Part shown: positions 43,371-52,850 of the stretch, piece by piece
Numbering within the stretch: the first letter of the stretch is position 1
Layout of the letters: the number at the start of each line of letters is the position of its first letter
Assembly: GCF_900156675.1 (NCBI RefSeq)
Contig: NZ_FTOH01000001.1
Coordinates: 496,001-560,000, forward strand
Source of the DNA: Thalassolituus maritimus
GTDB taxonomy: Bacteria > Pseudomonadota > Gammaproteobacteria > Pseudomonadales > Oceanobacteraceae
Reading direction: 5' to 3'
Length of the DNA: 64,000 nt
Made by a program: the position numbers and the translations under genes
Notes under the pieces: generated by a model
The model's input: only the letters and a program-made list of their open reading frames with translations
Told to the model about the DNA's origin: nothing
The model's database searches: none

Positions 43371-46085
43371 TTACTCTGCAGCTTTCTTGGCGGCTGTTTT
43401 CTTAGCCGTTGTTTTTTTAGCTGTGGTCTTCTTGGCGGCTGCTTTTTTCGGGGCCGCCTTTTTCTTTTCAGTGATGTTCCACTGTTTGCCGTCCCAGGTT
43501 GCGCTCCAGCCGGTCGCTTTTCCTTCGCTTTCCGTCATCACGTATTGTTCTTTGGACTTACGGCTATAACGGATGATGGTCGGGTTGCCGTCGCTGTCTT
43601 TTTCCGGCGCACTCATCAGGAAGTGGTACTTAGGATCGATCTCATCCTTGTGAGGAATGATCTCTGATACCAGTGGTGCACGGGTTTCACGTTTGCGTGG
43701 GAACTGGCTGGCTGCGAGGAAAAGACCGCTGGCACCGTCACGTAGTACGTAGGTATCTTCCACTTTTTCGCATTGCAGCTCCGGCATCGGGACCGGGTCC
43801 ATCTTAGGCGGCGCAGCTTCACCGTTTTTCAGCAGTTTACGCGTGTTCTTACACTCGTCATTAGTGCAGCCAAAGTACTTACCAAAGCGGCCAGACTTGA
43901 GCTGCATTTCAGAACCGCACTTGTCGCACTCGAGCGTTGGACCGTCGTAACCTTTGATGCGGAACTGACCTTCCTCAACTTCGAAGCCTTCGCAGTCCGG
44001 GTTATTGCCGCAGATGTGTACTTTGCGTTTTTCATCCAGCAGGTAACTTTCCATGGCGGCATCACAGATCTTACAACGACGCTTATCCATCAGGCGGCGG
44101 CTTTCTGCCTCGTCATCTTCGTCAGCGCTGATGACTTCATCACCGGGAATCAGGTTCAGTGTCTGGGTGCAGCGTTCCTTCGGTGGCAGGCTGTAACCTG
44201 AGCAGCCGAGGAATACACCGGTAGAACCATTACGAATCTGCATATGGCGACTACAGGTAGGACACTCAATGTCCGTGTCGACAGGATCGTTCGGACGCAT
44301 GCCATTTTCACTGCCAGCTTCTTCCAGCTTATCGGTGAAGTCGTTGTAGAAGTTGTTCAGTACCGCCTTCCAGTTAGCATCACCGTCGGCGATTTCATCC
44401 AGCTTTTCTTCCATTGTGGCGGTAAAGCTGTAGTCCATCAGGTCGGTGAAGTTTTCTGTCAGACGACTGGTGACAATATCGCCCATCTTTTCAGCATAGA
44501 AGCGTCGGCCTTTCAGACTGACATAACCACGATCCTGAATGGTCGAAATAATCGAAGCATAGGTAGAAGGGCGGCCAATGCCACGCTTCTCGAGTTCTTT
44601 AACCAATGCAGCTTCAGAGAAACGCGGAGCCGGCTTCGTGAAGTGCTGCTTCGGTTCGAGCTCTTCAAGAGTGAGTACATCACCTTCCTGAACGTCAGGG
44701 AGCAGAACATCATCGTCGCCCTTGCTGCCAGCAGGTGGCAGTACTTTAAGGTGACCGTCAAAGCGGATGACGCGTCCTTTCGTGCGAAGCTCATAGTCAC
44801 CAGAGTGAACCGTTACGGTAGTACTGGTGAATTTGGCATCGTTGGTCTGACAGGCAACAAAGCGGCGCCAGATCAGGTCGTACAGGCGCTCGGCGTCCGG
44901 CTCCATGGACGACAGGTCTCCGGAACGCAGGCGGACATCAGAAGGACGGATTGCTTCGTGCGCTTCCTGTGCGCCTTCCTTGCTGCTGTACTGGCGAGGA
45001 TTATCCGGCAGGTACTCCGCGCCCAGTTTGTCGTTGATGTAATCGCGAACGCTGGCCACGGCATCCTGACTGAGGTTCGTTGAGTCCGTACGCATGTAGG
45101 TGATGTAACCGGCTTCATACAGACGCTGAGCCAGTGTCATTGTTTTCTTAACGCTATAGCCCAGGCGGGTACTCGCGGCCTGCTGCAGCGTCGATGTAAT
45201 AAAAGGTGCCGCAGGGCGGGAACTGGTTGGCTTGTCTTCGCGCTTGGTGACCTTGAACGGCCCTTTGCGGATGATATCCAGTGCTGACGTTGTATCAGCC
45301 TCGTTGTTCGGGCGGAATTCTTTGCCGGCGGCTTTTACCACCTGCGCCCGCAGGTCATCACCACTGTCTGATTTCAGATTGGCAAAGGCTTCCCAGTACT
45401 CTTCTGGAATAAAGGCACGAATTTCACGTTCGCGTTCGACGATCAGGCGAACGGCAACGGACTGAACACGCCCCGCAGACAGGCCGCGGGCGACTTTTGC
45501 CCACAGCAGAGGGGAAACCATAAAGCCAACAACACGGTCGAGGAAACGACGCGCCTGCTGTGCATTCACACGGTTGATGTTCAGCTCTGAGGGCTGCTCG
45601 AACGCCGCCTGAATGGCCTTCTTGGTGATTTCGTTAAACACCACACGACGGTATGGTTTTGATTCGCTGCCGATAACTTCCCGCAGGTGCCACGCAATGG
45701 CTTCCCCTTCGCGGTCCAAATCCGTTGCGAGATAGATCTGGTCGGCATTCTTTGCCAGACGCTGCAGTTCTTCGACAACTTTTTCTTTACCTGGGAGCAC
45801 TTCGTAGCTGGCTTTCCAGTCGTTATCCGGATCGATCCCCATCCGGTTAATCAACTGATCATGCGCCTTCTTCTTTTTGTACTCGGCTTTCTCATCCGGG
45901 GACATCTTGCGCGTCAGGGCTGCCTGACGGGCACGTTCTTTCGGATCTGACTTGGTTGCTCCCCCCGAGGTGGGCAGGTCGCGGATGTGGCCGACACTGG
46001 ATTTTACGATGAAATCTTTGCCGAGATACTTATTGATCGTCTTCGCCTTAGCAGGCGACTCCACAATCACCAGTGATTTGCCCAT
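43371..46085 (-). CDS. topA: DNA topoisomerase I
   Basis: A 904-residue type IA topoisomerase that relaxes negative supercoils. ATG 46085 begins [17 protein letters not shown], the conserved TOPRIM start; 31 open codons upstream are ignored. TOPRIM acidic residues are in [15 protein letters not shown], and the catalytic tyrosine is about Y330 in [10 protein letters not shown]. Three four-cysteine zinc fingers follow (starting [27 protein letters not shown]). The C-terminus is a lysine/alanine/threonine-rich tail of about 30 residues ([17 protein letters not shown]), like histone H1-type tails, probably for non-specific DNA binding. Confidence 0.96.
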   Translation of the reverse strand: MGKSLVIVESPAKAKTINKYLGKDFIVKSSVGHIRDLPTSGGATKSDPKERARQAALTRKMSPDEKAEYKKKKAHDQLINRMGIDPDNDWKASYEVLPGKEKVVEELQRLAKNADQIYLATDLDREGEAIAWHLREVIGSESKPYRRVVFNEITKKAIQAAFEQPSELNINRVNAQQARRFLDRVVGFMVSPLLWAKVARGLSAGRVQSVAVRLIVEREREIRAFIPEEYWEAFANLKSDSGDDLRAQVVKAAGKEFRPNNEADTTSALDIIRKGPFKVTKREDKPTSSRPAAPFITSTLQQAASTRLGYSVKKTMTLAQRLYEAGYITYMRTDSTNLSQDAVASVRDYINDKLGAEYLPDNPRQYSSKEGAQEAHEAIRPSDVRLRSGDLSSMEPDAERLYDLIWRRFVACQTNDAKFTSTTVTVHSGDYELRTKGRVIRFDGHLKVLPPAGSKGDDDVLLPDVQEGDVLTLEELEPKQHFTKPAPRFSEAALVKELEKRGIGRPSTYASIISTIQDRGYVSLKGRRFYAEKMGDIVTSRLTENFTDLMDYSFTATMEEKLDEIADGDANWKAVLNNFYNDFTDKLEEAGSENGMRPNDPVDTDIECPTCSRHMQIRNGSTGVFLGCSGYSLPPKERCTQTLNLIPGDEVISADEDDEAESRRLMDKRRCKICDAAMESYLLDEKRKVHICGNNPDCEGFEVEEGQFRIKGYDGPTLECDKCGSEMQLKSGRFGKYFGCTNDECKNTRKLLKNGEAAPPKMDPVPMPELQCEKVEDTYVLRDGASGLFLAASQFPRKRETRAPLVSEIIPHKDEIDPKYHFLMSAPEKDSDGNPTIIRYSRKSKEQYVMTESEGKATGWSATWDGKQWNITEKKKAAPKKAAAKKTTAKKTTAKKTAAKKAAE

Positions 46086-46345
46086 AGTCCGTTCAGATAC
46101 CTTAATAGGGCGCGGGCAGAGGATGCCAGCGCCTGAAATTCCACTGACCGGCTTGATGAAGACGCCGGACAGGCTCAATTAGGCGACACTTTAAAACCAA
46201 AACATGGGGTGAGGTCAAGTCTCATGATCAGCGCAGTAAATCAGCGGACAGTCAGAAACTTGCTAAACTTTGGTAGATCAACACCCATTATTTAACTTTG
46301 CCACCTGTTGTCAGGAATAGCACAAAACATACGGAGTTGGAAAAT

Positions 46346-47134
46346 ATGTCGGCAATCGGACTGGTTCTGGCGATCGCTGTACCGCTGACGTTAATCATGC
46401 TTGGTGCCGTTGTTTATAACCGCAACCTGCAGAAGAAACAGGCGAAGCAGAATCAGGCGCGACTGATCCGTCAGAAGGCCGGAGACCTGCTCGAGGCGCT
46501 GGAGTACCTGATGCTGGTCGACAGTCACCGCGACATTCAGTCGGCCGTGCTGGAACGGGTGAAAGAGCTGTACGCGCTGGCGGCAAGCCAGGCTGGGACT
46601 GATGCTGGTGCAGGGCAGTTTGATGCGGAACCTTACGAACAGAAAATTAAGGCTGATGGCCCTTGTCGCCGTGTTCTGAAGAGCGACCGCGAGCTGAAAT
46701 ACGGCCGCCGGCAATTCTCGGCAGTGCTCAAAGCGCTGGCCTTTATGGCAAAGAAGAAGCAGATTTCCGAGACGGCCATGGTCGAGTATCGGCGTTACCT
46801 AAAGATGACCCTGCTGGAGCGCGAGGTAGATACATACACCGCTCAGGGCGATGTTGCTGCTGGGCGTGGTGATATAGTGACTGCGGCCAACTATTACAAA
46901 GCTGCGCGTAAACTCCTGATCGAATTTGATATTCAGTTTCCGGAGAAAAACCAGAGGGTGAAGGCCATTGCCGAGAAAACGGCTGCGCTCTATCGCGGTG
47001 AGAAAAATGAGGTCCTCGACGAGCCCGAGGGTCCGAACGACAATCTGTCCAAAGCGCTATCGAAAGAAGTGGCCTCAGAAACGAATGAGTTTGGCATGTC
47101 CAGCGATCCTGGCGCAGTCAAAAAACGCTACTGA
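46346..47134 (+). CDS. Hypothetical single-pass membrane protein
   Basis: A 262-residue protein; ATG 46346 is preferred because a membrane helix follows immediately (AIGLVLAIAVPLTLIMLGAVV) and GGAG lies 10 nt upstream; 16 earlier codons are unlikely. The remainder is cytoplasmic and helical, with a tetratricopeptide-like stretch (YTAQGDVAAGRGDIVTAANY) around residues 170-200. It stands divergently from topA. No known function; possibly a scaffold. Confidence 0.72.
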   Translation: MSAIGLVLAIAVPLTLIMLGAVVYNRNLQKKQAKQNQARLIRQKAGDLLEALEYLMLVDSHRDIQSAVLERVKELYALAASQAGTDAGAGQFDAEPYEQKIKADGPCRRVLKSDRELKYGRRQFSAVLKALAFMAKKKQISETAMVEYRRYLKMTLLEREVDTYTAQGDVAAGRGDIVTAANYYKAARKLLIEFDIQFPEKNQRVKAIAEKTAALYRGEKNEVLDEPEGPNDNLSKALSKEVASETNEFGMSSDPGAVKKRY

Positions 47135-47236
47135 AGTGAGATTGAGCCTCCGCTGTGCGAGGTAGCATGACAGCGAGGATTACATCTGGCATCTTAGTTA
47201 CCTCTACTCTCTGCAAAATTTATCTGCTCTTCCGCT

Positions 47237-48139
47237 GTGTCTGATTTCACTCATTTGCTCGAACGCTTGCTGCCTACTACCGACCTGAGTATGGGTTCTG
47301 GACTGATTGCACGTCATAACGTTCGAGGCCTTGATTTTGAATGCCTGCACCTTGAGCAGATTGATCCTCTGATGTCCGGTAATAAAGTCTTTAAACTGCT
47401 CGGACACCTCCAGGCGTGGGAAGAATCGGGAAGGTCATCCCTGATCAGCTTTGGCGGCCGCTGGTCTAATCATCTGCATGCGTTAGCATTTGCCGCACAA
47501 CGGCTCAACATCCCAGTGGAGGCCTGGGTGTTGGGCTACCCCGAACAGCCTCTGACGCCCACCTTGCAGGACTGCATCGATGCTGGCATGAGAATACGCT
47601 TCTGCGGCCGTGATCAATACGCTATGCGTTACGACAAAGTGTGGAGGACTCAACTGGCGGTTGAGTCAGATGCCTGGGTGATTCCCGAGGGGGGCGACGG
47701 TCCAGAAGGCTGGGAGGGATTCGGCCTGCTTGCGTCGCTGTTCGAGCCCTACGACGAAGTCTGGGTTGCGGCGGGCACAGGGACGACGGCGCAGGGAATT
47801 GCTGAGCAGTTGAGATCTGATCAGACCTTAGTGGTCGTCAATGCCGTCCAGGATCAGGGAGCGCTTGAGGCACAGTTAAAGGCGGCCTCCTACCTGCCTG
47901 AGATACGTTTTGCGCACCAGCCAGAAAACCTGCGATTCGGTAAATTATCTCCGGCGCTCAGGGAACTGATTGCCGATGCAGACCGGGCGGGCCTGATGCT
48001 TGACCCTGTCTATACCGTACGTCTGCTCGCGGCCTGGCTCATGGCACAGGATACTGAGCCAAGACGCAGCCTGCTGGTTCATAGTGGCGGACTGCAAGGT
48101 CGCCGCGGTGTATCGGGTCTTAGGTACTCAACGTTATAG
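47237..48139 (+). CDS. PLP-dependent ACC deaminase/D-cysteine desulfhydrase-like
   Basis: A 300-residue fold-type II PLP enzyme. The Schiff-base lysine is K50 in PLMSGNKVFKLLGH, followed by SFGGRWSNHLHALAFAAQRL, the substrate-binding part, and VWVAAGTGTTAQGI, the phosphate-binding loop. It is close to 1-aminocyclopropane-1-carboxylate deaminases, but solitary marine homologues more often act as D-cysteine desulfhydrases; the substrate is not certain. Starts with GTG and no strong ribosome site. Confidence 0.82.
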   Translation: MSDFTHLLERLLPTTDLSMGSGLIARHNVRGLDFECLHLEQIDPLMSGNKVFKLLGHLQAWEESGRSSLISFGGRWSNHLHALAFAAQRLNIPVEAWVLGYPEQPLTPTLQDCIDAGMRIRFCGRDQYAMRYDKVWRTQLAVESDAWVIPEGGDGPEGWEGFGLLASLFEPYDEVWVAAGTGTTAQGIAEQLRSDQTLVVVNAVQDQGALEAQLKAASYLPEIRFAHQPENLRFGKLSPALRELIADADRAGLMLDPVYTVRLLAAWLMAQDTEPRRSLLVHSGGLQGRRGVSGLRYSTL

Positions 48140-48155
48140 ATGTATCGTTTGGGGG

Positions 48156-48998
48156 TTAACTGTGCCAGTCAGGCGCGACCATCATCCAACGTTCAGTTTC
48201 TCCCCAACCGTTCTGGAGCTTCTCCATCCGGGCAATCGCAAGAGGGATGCTCAGATATTGATAAGCACAGGTGAGGTATTTCAGAAGCTCATCCCGCGTG
48301 ATCGCAAACGAAGAGAATACCGGGCTTAGCCAATCCTGTTTTGATAAAACGTACCAGTGTCCTTCGGGTAAGTAGTGAGCCTGCTCAATCGGGCACCAGT
48401 AGCCCGACCAGTGGTCTGGGCTGATTTCGACGGGCAAAGGTGCTGCCGATACATCATGCGCTGGCGCAAACAGGCAGCCACGCATAATGGCGAAAGATTG
48501 CACGGGGGCAGGGGCAAGCTGCTTGATTTCACTCAGAGCGACTGGGTTCTGAGCCAGTGGTAACTGGTGATCGAAGGTGTGCTGTATTTTACGGCTGAGA
48601 AGATCCCGGCGATTCGGGCCGACCCAGTCATCCTCGACGCCAAGGTAGAATTTGAGTGCAAGCTCAATGTGCAGGGTGCTTTGTCCGCGCGGAATCAGCA
48701 GATCCAGTTCGCCGAGGGTTCTGCCTTCGTCGGTAATCTGCTGGTTAGCGATGAACGGAATCTCGCAACTGTTCAGTGCGGATTGCCACAGTTGCTCGAA
48801 ACGAAAACCAAGGCGCGGGCTTTGAAAGTCGGGTGACAGAGTGGTCCCTTTCAAACGGCTTTCGCACAGCTCTGGCAATATTTCGGTTAGCGGCGGTGTT
48901 ACGCTGCTGCTCAGGAGAGACGGACCAAAGATGCTCCAGAGCAGATCGCGTTTGTTTTTATCCTGAATGTCGAAGAATGCTTCCGGGGTGGTCGCCAT
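48156..48998 (-). CDS. DUF1853 family protein
   Basis: A 280-residue protein. ATG 48998 (MATTPEAFFDIQDKNKRDLL) is chosen because longer versions would overlap the nadK start. Markers are LGELDLLIPRGQSTLHIELA (about 105-125), reminiscent of a PD-(D/E)XK-like core, and KFYLG further on. Function unknown; a nuclease-like fold is a cautious guess. Divergent from nadK. Confidence 0.75.
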   Translation of the reverse strand: MATTPEAFFDIQDKNKRDLLWSIFGPSLLSSSVTPPLTEILPELCESRLKGTTLSPDFQSPRLGFRFEQLWQSALNSCEIPFIANQQITDEGRTLGELDLLIPRGQSTLHIELALKFYLGVEDDWVGPNRRDLLSRKIQHTFDHQLPLAQNPVALSEIKQLAPAPVQSFAIMRGCLFAPAHDVSAAPLPVEISPDHWSGYWCPIEQAHYLPEGHWYVLSKQDWLSPVFSSFAITRDELLKYLTCAYQYLSIPLAIARMEKLQNGWGETERWMMVAPDWHS

Positions 48999-49095
48999 GG
49001 GGTCAAGCCTGGTGTTCTGCGGTATAGTATATAAAAAGACGCTGCAGCAGGATGGTGACTGCAGCCCGTGATTTGTTGAGGTTACCAGTTTTCTG

Positions 49096-49980
49096 ATGGA
49101 AGAGTTCCGCAATATCGGTCTGATCGGCCGACTGAACAGTAATAAAGTGATAGATACTATCCGTCGTTTGTCGCGTTATCTGCTCGACGAGGGGTATCAC
49201 ACCATTCTGGACGACCGTATCGCGGAGGTGATGCCTGGTCACGGAATGCAGGTCAGTAACGTGAATATGCTGGGCGAGATCTGTGATCTGGTGATCGTAG
49301 TGGGCGGTGATGGCAGCCTTCTCGGTGCTGCACGGGCACTTGCTAAATTTAATACACCTGTTCTTGGGATTAACCGTGGTCGCCTCGGGTTTCTGACTGA
49401 TATCAGCCCGGACGATGAAATGTGTGAAGCGGTTCAGGCAGTTCTTGATGGTGAATATATAGAAGAACGACGCTTTCTTCTTGATGCTGAAATCAAGCGG
49501 GATGGGAACCCGATTGGCTCTGCGACAGGTCTTAATGACGTGGTTCTGCACCCGGGTAAGTCCGCCCGGATGATTGCTTTTGATCTCTACATCGAAGGAC
49601 AATTTGTTTACCACCTGCGTTCTGACGGCCTGATTGTTTCAACGCCGACCGGATCTACCGCCTATGCTTTGTCTGGAGGCGGCCCCATCATGCATCCGCG
49701 CCTTGATGCCCTGGTTCTCGTGCCGATGTTCCCGCACACACTGTCGAGCAGACCTATCGTGGTCGACGGTAAGGCAGAAGTGAAAATTGTTGTGGATGCA
49801 AGCCAGGGGCTGTACCCAACGATCAGTTGCGATGGCCAGACACACATTCCTTGTGCACCGGGTGACAGCATTACCATTCGTAAAAAGGCGCACAAGTTGA
49901 AGCTGATCCATCCGAAAGGTCATAACTTTTACGAGATCTGTCGTACTAAGTTGGGCTGGAGCAGTAACCTCGGAGACTGA
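49096..49980 (+). CDS. nadK: NAD kinase
   Basis: A 294-residue ATP-NAD kinase that makes NADP from NAD. The phosphate-binding GGDGS motif is at residues 70-74 (VVGGDGSLLGAAR), and the second conserved segment is GLIVSTPTGSTAYALSGGGP. LGINRGRLGFLTDI is also typical. Full length for the family. It is followed 2 nt later by a metallophosphoesterase gene. Confidence 0.96.
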   Translation: MEEFRNIGLIGRLNSNKVIDTIRRLSRYLLDEGYHTILDDRIAEVMPGHGMQVSNVNMLGEICDLVIVVGGDGSLLGAARALAKFNTPVLGINRGRLGFLTDISPDDEMCEAVQAVLDGEYIEERRFLLDAEIKRDGNPIGSATGLNDVVLHPGKSARMIAFDLYIEGQFVYHLRSDGLIVSTPTGSTAYALSGGGPIMHPRLDALVLVPMFPHTLSSRPIVVDGKAEVKIVVDASQGLYPTISCDGQTHIPCAPGDSITIRKKAHKLKLIHPKGHNFYEICRTKLGWSSNLGD

Positions 49981-49982
49981 AT

Positions 49983-50939
49983 ATGCATCAGGGATATGAC
50001 CTGATAGGCGACATTCACGGCTGTGGCCTGACGCTGATCGACCTGCTCGAACAGATGGGTTATAGCAAGCGAAACGGGGTGTACCAGCACCCCAAGCGCA
50101 AAGTTGTCTTCCTGGGAGACATCGTGGACCGCGGGCCAAATATACGGCTTGCGTGTCATATCGTGCGAGACATGGTGGAAGCCGGGCACGCCGATATTGT
50201 TATGGGTAACCACGAGTACAACGTCGTTACCTATCTGAGTGAAGCGCCGGCGGGCATGCGCCAGCCGTTTCTGCGTCCGCACACACCGCGTAACAATTTC
50301 ATTGTTGAACAGACGCTGGAGCAGTTTGCGAATTACCCGCAGGAATTCAATGAAATGCTCGATTGGTTTCTGACCATCCCTCTGTTCCGTGAGTACGAAC
50401 ACTTCCGGGTGGTCCATGCTTGCTGGGATCATCAGATGATCGACGAGTATCTGCGCCGCTACGGCTCCAACCAGATTACTAAAGAGATGCTGCCTGAGTC
50501 TGTGCAGACGGATTCATTTCTGTACCAGTTTCTGGACCGGATGCTGCGTGGCACCTCGCTGAAATTGCCTGATGGTCGTTCAATGACGGCAAAAGACGGC
50601 ATGGTCAGACAGTTCTTCAGAACCAAGTTCTGGGCGGGTGATCCGCAGCGCTATAACGATGTGATTTTTCAGCCCGACCCTCTGCCTGAAGATCTGCAGC
50701 ATGCGTTACTCAGTGAAGATGAGAAGGAGCAGTTGCTGTTTTACGGGCCTGACGAAAAACCTCTGTTTATCGGGCACTACTGGATGTCAGGCTTGCCCGA
50801 GCCCATCGTACCCAACATCGCCTGCCTCGATTACAGTGCGGTGAAGTACGGTCGTCTGGTCGCGTATCGGATGGATACCGAGCGTCATCTGCAGAAGGGC
50901 AAATTTGCCTGGGTCCGTGTTGAAAAGAAAGAGCGCTGA
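49983..50939 (+). CDS. Calcineurin-like metallophosphoesterase
   Basis: A 318-residue phosphoesterase. Metal-binding motifs GDIHG (9-13), GDIVDRGPN and GNHEYN occur in the order and spacing of serine/threonine protein phosphatases and diadenosine tetraphosphatases. It lies in an apparent operon between nadK and glpG. It may hydrolyse ApnA dinucleotides or dephosphorylate proteins; the substrate is not clear. Confidence 0.87.
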   Translation: MHQGYDLIGDIHGCGLTLIDLLEQMGYSKRNGVYQHPKRKVVFLGDIVDRGPNIRLACHIVRDMVEAGHADIVMGNHEYNVVTYLSEAPAGMRQPFLRPHTPRNNFIVEQTLEQFANYPQEFNEMLDWFLTIPLFREYEHFRVVHACWDHQMIDEYLRRYGSNQITKEMLPESVQTDSFLYQFLDRMLRGTSLKLPDGRSMTAKDGMVRQFFRTKFWAGDPQRYNDVIFQPDPLPEDLQHALLSEDEKEQLLFYGPDEKPLFIGHYWMSGLPEPIVPNIACLDYSAVKYGRLVAYRMDTERHLQKGKFAWVRVEKKER

Positions 50940-51775
50940 TGCAACCGCTGGCCGTATTAAGTGCTCCACTGGAGACTGACCTGTCGCCTCTGACACGGCA
51001 TTTGTGGTCAGAGAAAATAGTGCATCGCGTTGTCGAGGAAGGTAATCAGCAGGTGTTATTGATTGCCGACCCCGACGATATCGAGCGTATCAAAGAGCTG
51101 CTGGATGACTGGAGAGAAGGCTCATTAGCGGAGCCAGTGCCTGTCGGGAGTTCTGGCCCTTCAATCATCCAACGGCTCACTGCCGTGCCGTTAACGGTTG
51201 CTCTTATAGTGCTGGTGGCTTGCGTGTTTGGTTGGCAGCATTTTTCGAATGACTGGCACGCATGGCTGGAGAATAGCCAGTCTTTATGGCCCGACGCCCG
51301 CAATCAGCTTTCTACCTATCTGAACATGTCGTTCTGGGAAATGTGGCGACCAACGCTGCTGCATTTCAGTGTGATGCATCTGCTGTTCAATACCTTGTGG
51401 ATCTGGGTATTGGCCGGAGCCATGGAACGTCAGGGCGAGCGTTTCGGAATTCTGGCATTGCTCATACTGTGCGGCATTAGCGGAAATCTGTTGCAATGGT
51501 GGCTAGCTGGCCCAGCGTTCGGTGGTATCTCGGGCGTTGTTTATGGGTTAGCGGCCTGGACCGGGCTTCGTCAGTACCGTTACAGAATAAATTACGGCAT
51601 TCCTCCGGCCTTGTTGGGGGTAATGATTTTCTTTATGGTGATTATGCTGTTCGGAGACACCGTGGTGCCGGGCCTGTCGGGGTCTGCTCATGGCGGGCAT
51701 CTGGGCGGTTTATTGTGTGGCTTCCTGCTGGCCGTGATCTGGCCAAATCCTAATCGGAGAAATAATGAATCTTGA
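50939..51775 (+). CDS. glpG: Rhomboid protease GlpG
   Basis: A 278-residue rhomboid. The N-terminal cytoplasmic domain (about 1-65) and six membrane helices match GlpG. Catalytic S198 is in FGGISGVVYGL and H254 in SAHGGHLGGL; HFSVMHLLFNTLWIW supplies the helix-2 H/N. ATG overlaps the previous stop by one base. Differs from the second rhomboid at 34552-35181, which is a rhombosortase. Confidence 0.92.
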   Translation: MQPLAVLSAPLETDLSPLTRHLWSEKIVHRVVEEGNQQVLLIADPDDIERIKELLDDWREGSLAEPVPVGSSGPSIIQRLTAVPLTVALIVLVACVFGWQHFSNDWHAWLENSQSLWPDARNQLSTYLNMSFWEMWRPTLLHFSVMHLLFNTLWIWVLAGAMERQGERFGILALLILCGISGNLLQWWLAGPAFGGISGVVYGLAAWTGLRQYRYRINYGIPPALLGVMIFFMVIMLFGDTVVPGLSGSAHGGHLGGLLCGFLLAVIWPNPNRRNNES

Positions 51776-52010
51776 AGACCTGATCCGTTCACTCACACCC
51801 GAAGTGTACGAAAACCTGAAAAATGCTGTTGCAACCGGGCGTTGGCCAAATGGCCGCAAGCTTGAGGATGGGCAGCGGGAATTATGCATGGAAGCTATCA
51901 TCTATTACGAAAACACCCACGATGTGCCTGCCGATCAACGAGTAGGATATCTCGATCAGGGGTGCAAATCTGACAAAGACGACGACACTCAACCGCTGAA
52001 TATCCAATGA
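51765..52010 (+). CDS. yeaC: DUF1315 (YeaC-like) protein
   Basis: An 81-residue soluble protein beginning MNLEDLIRSLTPEVYENLK and containing GRWPNGRKLEDGQRELCMEA, the DUF1315 signature. GGAG precedes the ATG, and the start overlaps the glpG stop by 11 nt. Its stop overlaps the next gene by 4 nt. Function unknown. Confidence 0.87.
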   Translation: MNLEDLIRSLTPEVYENLKNAVATGRWPNGRKLEDGQRELCMEAIIYYENTHDVPADQRVGYLDQGCKSDKDDDTQPLNIQ

Positions 52011-52849
52011 GTAAGTCAGAATTTTCCGGCCATCTGGATAAGATGCGCATTCACCCGGCGGCAACGGTGGCATACTCGCTTGTGCTCAACAATGAAGAGT
52101 ACCCGATCAACGATTTTCTCGGAAAAAGCCTGTCCCTCTTGTGGGAGGGCGACATCCATTGTCGTGCCTGTAACCGGCCAACCAATAAAAGTTTCAGCCA
52201 GGGATATTGTTACCCCTGTTTTACTAAACTGCCGGAATGCGATTCCTGCATCATGAGCCCTGAAAAGTGCCACTTTCACCTTGGCACCTGCCGGGATGCA
52301 GCGTGGGGCGAGCGCGTTTGTTTTAACGACCATATCGTTTACCTGGCCAATTCGTCGGGCATCAAGGTCGGCATTACGCGGATGAAGAATATGCCTTCCC
52401 GTTGGCTGGACCAGGGCGCCGCGCAAGCCTTACCAATTGCGAGAGTTGCAACACGACGACTGGCTGGGTTGGTCGAAGATATTATCCGCCGCGATATCGC
52501 CGATAAAACGAACTGGCGGGCAATGCTGAAAGGCGATTCGCCAGAACTGGATCTGGTCTCAGAAAGAGACCGCCTCAAAGAGCATTTTGCTGAAGAACTC
52601 AATCAGCTTGAGCTGGAACAAGGTCCTGGCTCAATTACATGGTTGACGAACGAGAGCGTCCGGCACTTTAATTACCCAGTAATTGAATACCCGACCAAAG
52701 TAAGTAGTCATAATTTCGATAAAACCGCAGAAGTATCGGGGCGCCTGATGGGCATGAAGGGTCAGTACCTGATTCTCGATACTGGAGTCATCAATTTGCG
52801 GAAATTTACCTCATACAACGTCAGAGTGACAGTGAACAGGGAGTCTTAA
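52007..52849 (+). CDS. DUF2797 zinc-binding protein
   Basis: A 280-residue protein. An N-terminal zinc-binding region has CRACNRP, YCYPCFTKLPECDSC and HLGTCRDAAWG (about 48-105). A GIY-YIG-like segment follows (IVYLANSSGIKVGITR), fitting the DUF2797 family. Biological role unknown. It overlaps yeaC by 4 nt and ends 1 nt before pepN. Confidence 0.85.
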   Translation: MSKSEFSGHLDKMRIHPAATVAYSLVLNNEEYPINDFLGKSLSLLWEGDIHCRACNRPTNKSFSQGYCYPCFTKLPECDSCIMSPEKCHFHLGTCRDAAWGERVCFNDHIVYLANSSGIKVGITRMKNMPSRWLDQGAAQALPIARVATRRLAGLVEDIIRRDIADKTNWRAMLKGDSPELDLVSERDRLKEHFAEELNQLELEQGPGSITWLTNESVRHFNYPVIEYPTKVSSHNFDKTAEVSGRLMGMKGQYLILDTGVINLRKFTSYNVRVTVNRES

Positions 52850-52850
52850 C

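Noticed and set aside
43347-43667. Plus-strand frame rich in Phe, Leu, Gly and Cys that looks like a membrane protein
   Set aside because: It is the antisense image of the lysine/alanine repeats at the end of topA.
44244-45083. 840-nt plus-strand open frame
   Set aside because: Antisense to the catalytic domain and zinc fingers of topA; no ribosome site and no recognisable protein.
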